Source: Burkholderiaceae bacterium (lineage in GTDB: Bacteria; Pseudomonadota; Gammaproteobacteria; Burkholderiales; Burkholderiaceae_C). From it: a DNA stretch of 64,000 nt. Under the pieces are notes generated by a model, which did not search any database, had not been told where the DNA came from, and worked only from the letters and a program-made list of their open reading frames with translations. The position numbers were made by a program, and so were the translations under genes. The stretch spans positions 186,001-250,000 of the forward strand of contig CAKKRJ010000003.1 of the NCBI GenBank assembly GCA_919902775.1, read 5' to 3'. Positions 58,692 to 64,000 of this stretch are shown here, piece by piece; the first letter of the stretch is position 1; the number at the start of each line of letters is the position of its first letter.

Positions 58692-58724
58692 TTCCTTTAA
58701 CCACTCTTTTTTTGGAGACGACAC

Positions 58725-59783
58725 ATGCATTTTCTCGACGGACACCTCTACCCTGAAAACCAGGACAAACTCATCATCACCGCCGCGCCCTATGGCCCCG
58801 AGTGGATCCCTTCGGATTACCCCGAGGACATCGCGGTCAGCATGGAAGCACAGGTGCAAAAAGCGGTGGACTGCTACAACGCCGGCGCCACCGTGTTGCA
58901 TGTGCATGTGCGCGAGGAAGACGGCAAGGGCTCCAAGCGCCTGTCCAAATTCAATGAGCTGATTGCCGGCTTGCGCAAGGCCGTGCCCGACATGATCATC
59001 CAGGTCGGTGGCTCGATTTCTTTCGCACCCGAATCGGACGGCGCCATCGCCAAATGGCTGTCCGACGACACGCGCCACATGCTGGCCGACCTCACACCCA
59101 AGCCCGACCAAGTCACGGTGACCATCAACACCACGCAGATGAACGTGACCGAACACATGGAAGAGGCCGACATTGCCGGCACCTCCATGGCCACGCCCGA
59201 AGGCCGTCGCGCTTACAGCGAGATGGTGGTGCCCTCCAACCCTGCCTGGTACGAAGAACACATTCGACGTTTGACTGCCGCAGGCATCCAGAGTGCCTTC
59301 CAGTTCTACAACCTCAACAGCTTCGAAACGGTGGAGCGTTTGATGCGCCGTGGCGTCTACAAAGGTCCGCTGGTTTGCAACTGGGTGGCCATCAGCGGCG
59401 GCATGGACGCGCCCAATGTCCACAACCTGTCCAACTTCGTGCGCGCCATGCCAGAAAACGCCAAGCTCACGGTGGAGAGCAGCATGCGCAATGTGCTGCC
59501 GATCAACATGATGGGCATGGCCATGGGCCTGCATGTGCGCTGCGGCATCGAGGACAACATCTGGAACCAAAAACGCAGCGCCAAAATGAGCACCGTTGAA
59601 CAGATCGAGCAGCTGGTGCGCATTTCGCGCGAGTTTGGCCGCGAAGTGGCCACCGGCAAGGAAGCGCGTGAACTGCTGCAGATCGGCGTGTTCTACGACA
59701 CCGTCGAAGAATCGCTGGCGGCCAACGGCTTCACGCCCAACCGCAAGGGTGGCAACCAAGGCTTTTTGCGCAAGGCCGCCTGA
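58725..59783 (+). CDS. beta-keto acid cleavage enzyme (BKACE, DUF849)
   Basis: A 352-residue protein. The Zn-binding HVHVR (in GATVLHVHVREEDGKGS), the IQVGGSISF strand, TINTTQMNVTE and the VESSMRNVLP stretch are typical. BKACE enzymes condense a beta-keto acid with acetyl-CoA to give acetoacetate and a CoA ester (3-keto-5-aminohexanoate cleavage and related). Slightly longer than the roughly 300-residue norm. Next to a dioxygenase, so it may take its oxidised product. Confidence 0.9.
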   Translation: MHFLDGHLYPENQDKLIITAAPYGPEWIPSDYPEDIAVSMEAQVQKAVDCYNAGATVLHVHVREEDGKGSKRLSKFNELIAGLRKAVPDMIIQVGGSISFAPESDGAIAKWLSDDTRHMLADLTPKPDQVTVTINTTQMNVTEHMEEADIAGTSMATPEGRRAYSEMVVPSNPAWYEEHIRRLTAAGIQSAFQFYNLNSFETVERLMRRGVYKGPLVCNWVAISGGMDAPNVHNLSNFVRAMPENAKLTVESSMRNVLPINMMGMAMGLHVRCGIEDNIWNQKRSAKMSTVEQIEQLVRISREFGREVATGKEARELLQIGVFYDTVEESLAANGFTPNRKGGNQGFLRKAA

Positions 59784-60448
59784 TGCACGCCACCTCAGGC
59801 AAGCCCGTGCAGGTCGATGTCTATTTTGACTTGATCTGCCCCTGGTGCTGGATCGGCAAAACGCATCTGAGTACGGCACGCCGCCTGCTGGCCCAGCAAG
59901 CGCCTGGCGTGCAGGTTCAGCTGCGCTGGCACTCGGTGCAGCTGATCCCCCAGGTGCCGCCTCAGGGCTGGCCCTATCAGGCGTTTTACGAACAGCGTCT
60001 GGGCGGCCCCGAAGCGGTGCGCCTGCGCCGAGCCCAAGTGCAGGCCGCTGCCGCGCGCGCCGGACTGACGATGCAGCACGAACGCATCGCCGTCTTCCCC
60101 AACACCTGGCGTGCGCACCGCTTGCTGGCCTACAGTGCGCAGCAGCAGCCCGATCAACCGGACCGGCACGAAGCCTTGCTGGACGCGCTGTTCGAAGCCT
60201 TTTTCGTGCAGGGCCTGGACATCGGCGATAGCCAGGTGCTGGCGCAATTGGCGCAAGCCCATGGGGTCGACAGCACCGAGGCCGAGGCCTTCGATGCACC
60301 ACCGGTCTGGTCCATGCCCGACGACACTTCGGGCGTGCCGCTGTTCGTCTTCAACCAGCGCCAAGTCGTCTCGGGCGCACAGCCGCCCGAGGTCTTGCTG
60401 GCCGCCATGCTGGCCGCACACCAAAGCGCTGGTCTCTCACAAGATTGA
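59783..60448 (+). CDS. DsbA/FrnE-type oxidoreductase (HCCA isomerase family)
   Basis: A 221-residue protein, one-base overlap with the BKACE gene (TGATG). Residues 12-25 VDVYFDLICPWCWIGK with CPWC, and GVPLFVFNQRQVVSGAQPPE at the C-terminus are typical of the cytoplasmic DsbA-like family that includes FrnE and 2-hydroxychromene-2-carboxylate isomerase. No signal peptide. Role in the operon unknown; possibly a glutathione-linked step. Confidence 0.88.
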   Translation: MHATSGKPVQVDVYFDLICPWCWIGKTHLSTARRLLAQQAPGVQVQLRWHSVQLIPQVPPQGWPYQAFYEQRLGGPEAVRLRRAQVQAAAARAGLTMQHERIAVFPNTWRAHRLLAYSAQQQPDQPDRHEALLDALFEAFFVQGLDIGDSQVLAQLAQAHGVDSTEAEAFDAPPVWSMPDDTSGVPLFVFNQRQVVSGAQPPEVLLAAMLAAHQSAGLSQD

Positions 60449-60451
60449 GGT

Positions 60452-60490
60452 GTTTTGTGGGAGGCCGCCCCTGCGGCCGAAGGCTGTTCA
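60452..60490. repeat. REP-like palindromic element 7
   Basis: GTTTTGTGGGAGGCCGCCCC then TGCGGCCGAAGGCTGTTC, between the convergent ends of the DsbA-like gene and livF. Confidence 0.8.
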
Positions 60491-60498
60491 GCGGAGGG

Positions 60499-61212
60499 TC
60501 AGGCCGACAGATAGCGTGTCCAGGTGGCCTTGTCGTGGCGCAGGGTGTCTGAGTCACCTTGCCAGACCACCCGCCCTTTTTCAACGATGTGGTGTTGATC
60601 GGCCAGTTCCAACAAAGGCACGAGGTTTTTGTCGACGATGAGAATGGCGGTGCCTTCGGCTTTGATCTGCGCCAGTGCCTTCCAGATTTCCTGACGGATC
60701 AGCGGTGACAGGCCTTCGGTGGCTTCGTCGAGGATCAGCAGTTCCGGATTGGTCATCAGTGCGCGGCCGATCGCCAGCATCTGCTGTTCGCCGCCTGAGA
60801 GCTGGTTGCCGTAGTTGGTGCCACGCTCGGCCAGGCGCGGGAACATGGCATGCACCCGTTCCAACGTCCAGGGCGATGCGGTCTTGCGCAGGACTGCGGT
60901 GGCGACCAGGTTTTCACGCACCGTCAGGTTCGGGAAGATCTGCCGCCCTTCCGGCACCAGGCCGATGCCGCCGCGCGCTACCACGTAGGGCGGCTGGCCT
61001 TGCACCGGTTGGCCTTTCCACTTCACCTCGCCGTGGATCGGTTTGATCAAGCCCATGATGGTCTTGATGGTGGTGGATTTCCCCATTCCGTTGCGGCCCA
61101 GCAAGCTCGCGCAGCACCCGGCCTGCACCGAGATCGACATGCCGAACAGGACTTGGCTGACACCGTAGCCGGCTTCGAGCCCTGTGACTTCGAGCAAGGT
61201 TGAAGTGGTCAT
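60499..61212 (-). CDS. livF: branched-chain amino-acid-type ABC transporter ATPase (LivF-like)
   Basis: A 237-residue protein: Walker A LGRNGMGKSTTIKTIMG, signature LSGGEQQMLAIGRAL, Walker B LLILDEATEGLSP, length and EGLSP all as in LivF. It overlaps livG by four bases. With livG, M, H and a binding protein it imports hydrophobic amino acids or other small carboxylates. Confidence 0.93.
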   Translation of the reverse strand: MTTSTLLEVTGLEAGYGVSQVLFGMSISVQAGCCASLLGRNGMGKSTTIKTIMGLIKPIHGEVKWKGQPVQGQPPYVVARGGIGLVPEGRQIFPNLTVRENLVATAVLRKTASPWTLERVHAMFPRLAERGTNYGNQLSGGEQQMLAIGRALMTNPELLILDEATEGLSPLIRQEIWKALAQIKAEGTAILIVDKNLVPLLELADQHHIVEKGRVVWQGDSDTLRHDKATWTRYLSA

Positions 61213-61964
61213 GCCGGAATTTCCTCATCGCCCAAGTAGGCTTCGCGGACGACGGCACTTTCGCGCACATCGTCGGGTTTGCCGCAGAAAACAACCTTGC
61301 CGTAGACCAGCACACTGAGCCGGTCCGCCAGCGCGAACACCGCGTGCATGTCGTGCTCCACCAGCAGGACCGCGTAGTGGCTGCTTAAGCCCTGCAGCAC
61401 CTGGGTCATTTCCTGGGTTTCAGAAGCGCCCAGCCCGGCCATGGGCTCGTCGAGCAGCAACACCTTGGGCTCGATGGCCAAGGTCATCGCCAACTCAAGC
61501 TGGCGCTGCTGACCATAGGACAGCAGGCCTGCGGTGCGCCGGCGCACCTCCAGCAAGCCGACCAAGGCCAGAAACCGGTCCGCTGCTTCGACCAGTGCCG
61601 GGGTCTGCGTCACCGGGCGCCAGAAGTGAAAGTTGTGCCCCTGCACCGCCTGCACCGCAAGCAGCACGTTCTCGAGCACGCTGAACTCGGGCAACACCGA
61701 GGTGATCTGGTACGAACGGCCGAGTCCGGCCCGCGCCCGCTGGTAGACGGTTCGGGACGTCACGTCCTTGCCCGCAAGCAAGATCGTGCCGGCGTCGCTG
61801 CGCACTTCACCGTGAATCTGGTTGATCAGCGTCGTCTTGCCCGCCCCGTTGGGGCCGATGACCGCATGGATCTCGCCTTTCGAAATGTCCAGGTCGACGC
61901 CATCGGTGACGAGCAATGCGCCATAGCGCTTGACCAGGCCGCGAACGGACAGCAGGGGGGTCAT
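61209..61964 (-). CDS. livG: branched-chain amino-acid-type ABC transporter ATPase (LivG-like)
   Basis: A 251-residue protein from ATG 61964. Walker A GPNGAGKTTLINQIHGE, signature LLSYGQQRQLELAMTL, Walker B VLLLDEPMAGLG and switch EHDMHAVF fit LivG. Overlaps livM by four bases; longer upstream readings belong to livM in another frame. Confidence 0.93.
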   Translation of the reverse strand: MTPLLSVRGLVKRYGALLVTDGVDLDISKGEIHAVIGPNGAGKTTLINQIHGEVRSDAGTILLAGKDVTSRTVYQRARAGLGRSYQITSVLPEFSVLENVLLAVQAVQGHNFHFWRPVTQTPALVEAADRFLALVGLLEVRRRTAGLLSYGQQRQLELAMTLAIEPKVLLLDEPMAGLGASETQEMTQVLQGLSSHYAVLLVEHDMHAVFALADRLSVLVYGKVVFCGKPDDVRESAVVREAYLGDEEIPA

Positions 61965-62983
61965 GGGCGCTCCTTTTGGGTGACATCGGCGCTGTCGTGG
62001 TTCGGCACCGGCAGCATGCTCCAAAGGCCGCGGCGCAGCCCCAGCACCATCAGGATGATCAGGGGCCCAAGCACCATCGGCCAATGTTCGGTCCAAGCCT
62101 TGAGCACTTCTTCGAGCAGCAACAAGCCGATCGCGCCAACGATCGGGCCGATGATCGTGCCCACGCCGCCCAGAACGACCATCACGATCAGTTCGCCGGA
62201 AACGGTCCATTCCAGATAGGCGGGCGAGACGAACCCGGTGAGATTGGCGAGGAAGAAACCGGCCACGGCGCAGACCATGGCCGACAGCACGTAAGCCGTC
62301 AAGCGGTAGGGCAGTGCGTGGGTTCCCACTGCACTCACGCGCCGTTCATTGATGCGTGAAGCCCGCAGCACCAGTCCAAAACGGGCACCGACGAGCCGGT
62401 AGGTGCCGTAGGCCGCAGCGCCCAAGCAGGCCAGCAGGGCGTAGTACAGCGCCGTGCGGTTGCCGGTGAGCACGCCAAAGTCACTCAGTTGCTCCAAGCG
62501 CATCCCCTCGTCGCCACCATAGCTTTTCAGGCTGACGAACAGGTAGTAAAAGAGTTGCGCGAAGGCCAGCGTGATCATGATGAAAGCGATGCCATGCGTG
62601 CGCAGGGCCACCCAGCCCACGGCCGTCGCAATGACCGCGGTGATGGCCACGATCGCGATCAGTTGCAGCCAACCCGAGTCGACCCCGGCGGTGTGCAACA
62701 ACACCACCAGGTAGGCGCCCAGACCCAGGTACATCGAATGGCCCATGCTCACCATGCCGCCGAAGCCCAGCGCGATGTTCAGCCCGAGCGCCGCCAGCGC
62801 GAAGACCAGGATGCGCGAGCTGATCGTCAGCACATGGGGGTCGCCTGCCATGCTTGCGTAAACAGGCACCGCGAGCAGGACCAGCGCCAAAAGCCCGATG
62901 GTCACGGTTGTGAGCAGCGGTCGTTCTGAGGGGGTTGGCAAGGCCTTGCCGACAGAGGTTTCAGTCACAGGAGTGGGGGTCAT
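61961..62983 (-). CDS. livM: branched-chain amino-acid-type ABC transporter permease (LivM-like)
   Basis: A 340-residue protein with about nine hydrophobic segments. The signature GLNIALGFGGMVSMGHSMYL (residues 65-85) and the EAA-like loop SRINERRVSAVGTHALPYRL are typical of LivM. It overlaps livH by four bases. Confidence 0.92.
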   Translation of the reverse strand: MTPTPVTETSVGKALPTPSERPLLTTVTIGLLALVLLAVPVYASMAGDPHVLTISSRILVFALAALGLNIALGFGGMVSMGHSMYLGLGAYLVVLLHTAGVDSGWLQLIAIVAITAVIATAVGWVALRTHGIAFIMITLAFAQLFYYLFVSLKSYGGDEGMRLEQLSDFGVLTGNRTALYYALLACLGAAAYGTYRLVGARFGLVLRASRINERRVSAVGTHALPYRLTAYVLSAMVCAVAGFFLANLTGFVSPAYLEWTVSGELIVMVVLGGVGTIIGPIVGAIGLLLLEEVLKAWTEHWPMVLGPLIILMVLGLRRGLWSMLPVPNHDSADVTQKERP

Positions 62984-63900
62984 GCGTGTTGTACCGGGAA
63001 GAGCCCTTCAGGCTTGAGCGCGAGGACGGCGGCCATCAAAACATACACACCCACCGACGCGATCGCCGGGCCCACTGCGGCGGCCACGGTGGGGTCAAAA
63101 AGCTGGAACAGCAAGGCCGGCAGCACGGCGCGGCCCAGCGTGTCGACCACGCCGACAACCAAGGCGCCGAGCAGGGCACCGCGGATTGAGCCGATGCCGC
63201 CAATCACGATCACGATCAAGGTCAGGATCAGGATCGGCTCACCCATACCGGGCTGAATCGACAGGATCGGTCCCGCCATCGCACCGGCCAGACCGGCCAG
63301 TGCGGCACCGAGCGCGAAGATGAAGGTCGTCAGCCAGCCGATGTTGATGCCCAGTGCCGCCACCATGGTGCGGTTGCTGGCGCCTGCGCGGATCAGCATG
63401 CCCACACGGGTGCGGTCGATCAGCAGATGCAGGCCCAAGGCCACCAACAAACCGACGACGATGATGGCGATGCGGTAGGTCGGGTAGTTGATGCCCATGA
63501 CCGAGACCGATTGTGAGAGCCAGTCCGGCGCCTCCATGTACAGCGGTGCACTGCCCCAGAACAGGCGCACCGCCCCATTTGCAAACAGGATCAAACCAAA
63601 GGTGGCCAGCACCTGGTCCAGGTGGTCGCGTCGGTACAAATGCGCCAGCGCAATCCGGTCGAGCAGCACCGCCAGCACAAACATGCCCAGCACGGCGGCC
63701 AGCAGCGAGAGAAAGAAGGAATCCGTCACGCCATAGGCGAGCGCGGCAAAGTACGCGCCCATCATGTACAGCGAGCCATGTGCCAGGTTGATGAAATTCA
63801 TGATGCCAAACACGAGCGTGAGCCCGGCCGCCATCAGGAACAGCATCATGCCCAGCTGCAGCCCGTTCAGCAGTTGGATGAAAAACAGCGTGAGCGTCAT
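62980..63900 (-). CDS. livH: branched-chain amino-acid-type ABC transporter permease (LivH-like)
   Basis: A 306-residue protein with about eight hydrophobic segments, N-terminal LLNGLQLGMMLFLMAAGLTL, then FGIMNFINLAHGSLYMMGAY, and the loop SNRTMVAALGINIGWLTTFI, all as in LivH. It overlaps the binding-protein gene by four bases. Confidence 0.93.
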   Translation of the reverse strand: MTLTLFFIQLLNGLQLGMMLFLMAAGLTLVFGIMNFINLAHGSLYMMGAYFAALAYGVTDSFFLSLLAAVLGMFVLAVLLDRIALAHLYRRDHLDQVLATFGLILFANGAVRLFWGSAPLYMEAPDWLSQSVSVMGINYPTYRIAIIVVGLLVALGLHLLIDRTRVGMLIRAGASNRTMVAALGINIGWLTTFIFALGAALAGLAGAMAGPILSIQPGMGEPILILTLIVIVIGGIGSIRGALLGALVVGVVDTLGRAVLPALLFQLFDPTVAAAVGPAIASVGVYVLMAAVLALKPEGLFPVQHA

Positions 63901-64000
63901 GGAATCTCCGTCGTGTCGGGGGTCAAGCCCATCTGCTGAAACACGGCCTGGGTGAGCGGGCTGGCCGGGTCGTTCAGATGCAAGATGATGTCGAAGTGGT
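63897..64000 (-). CDS. ABC transporter substrate-binding protein, C-terminal end (cut by window edge)
   Basis: About 33 residues, ending LNDPASPLTQAVFQQMGLTP then DTTEIP and the TGA at 63897-63899, open to the right edge. Position directly before livH indicates the periplasmic binding protein. The sequence itself is too short to name the family. Confidence 0.6.
   Translation of the reverse strand, partial: HFDIILHLNDPASPLTQAVFQQMGLTPDTTEIP

Noticed and set aside
58308-60302. 664-codon ORF on the minus strand
   Set aside because: It is antisense to the dioxygenase, BKACE and DsbA-like genes, rich in His/Gly/Arg/Ala as expected of GC-rich shadow frames, with no motif.

Overview
The window looks like a chromosomal segment of a betaproteobacterium of the order Burkholderiales, most likely a Comamonadaceae relative. 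This rests on gene content (DUF4148 exported proteins beside LysR regulators, CaiB/BaiF and AtuA genes, a MarR-type EPS-associated regulator, Liv-type amino-acid ABC transport, FadR/FabR-like control of a beta-oxidation cluster) and on GC-rich codon use. The taxonomy is inference; there is no rRNA gene to confirm it.

Region by region. 0-1.6 kb: AT-richer accessory genes, including two adjacent small proteins sharing an N-terminal motif and a YkgJ-type cysteine-cluster protein. 2.0-13.3 kb: a decayed siphovirus-like prophage. It keeps a primase C-terminus, a head-tail adaptor C-terminus, tail completion proteins, tail tube, tail chaperones with an A-AAA-AAC -1 frameshift site, the N-terminal part of a tape measure, a tail-fibre C-terminus and a full lysis cassette (holin, endolysin, Rz with embedded Rz1). 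Head genes, terminase and integrase are absent, and several genes are cut in mid-frame. Inside it lies the most interesting unit: a tail-fibre-like protein ending in an Asn/Cys tail with six Cys in the last 11 residues, followed by two unknown proteins, a probable and a clear 2OG-Fe(II)-oxygenase-like protein, and a radical SAM/SPASM enzyme, nearly all overlapping. I infer a possible post-translational maturation system for a phage tail-fibre terminus.

13.3-16.5 kb: a RepB/ParB-like pair, an EPS-associated MarR regulator, a truncated manC, and an orphan DUF6088 gene. 16.7-19.2 kb: ohr, a rubredoxin reductase remnant, and a divergent DUF4148/LysR module that has a paralogous copy at 53.6-55.2 kb with the same operator. 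19.3-24.7 kb: TetR-controlled export operon (outer-membrane factor, HlyD protein, two ABC-2 permeases, no ATPase gene). 25.1-32.6 kb: a DacA/C-type carboxypeptidase and a FabR-like regulator divergent from a beta-oxidation operon (FabG-like, MaoC, thiolase, acyl-CoA dehydrogenase). 33.2-37.0 kb: a TetR gene with a MacAB-like adaptor/permease/ATPase export operon.

37.4-49.3 kb: a dense toxin-antitoxin and Fic island: AbiEi/AbiEii-like, ParDE-like, DUF1778/GNAT, two intact and three broken Fic loci, PrlF/YhaV, HipBA and a DUF4143 ATPase. Most have a visible inverted-repeat operator. One Fic protein appears to carry an AbiEi-like N-terminus and sits behind three 23-bp-spaced iterons.

49.4-64 kb: catabolic genes: LysR/CoA-transferase, AtuA-like protein, alpha/beta hydrolase, AraC regulator, a TauD-like dioxygenase/BKACE/DsbA-like operon, and a convergent branched-chain amino-acid-type ABC transporter cut by the right edge. 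Two families of dispersed intergenic repeats run through the window: a roughly 170-bp tripartite hairpin element (three copies) and a short GC-rich REP-like palindrome (seven sites).
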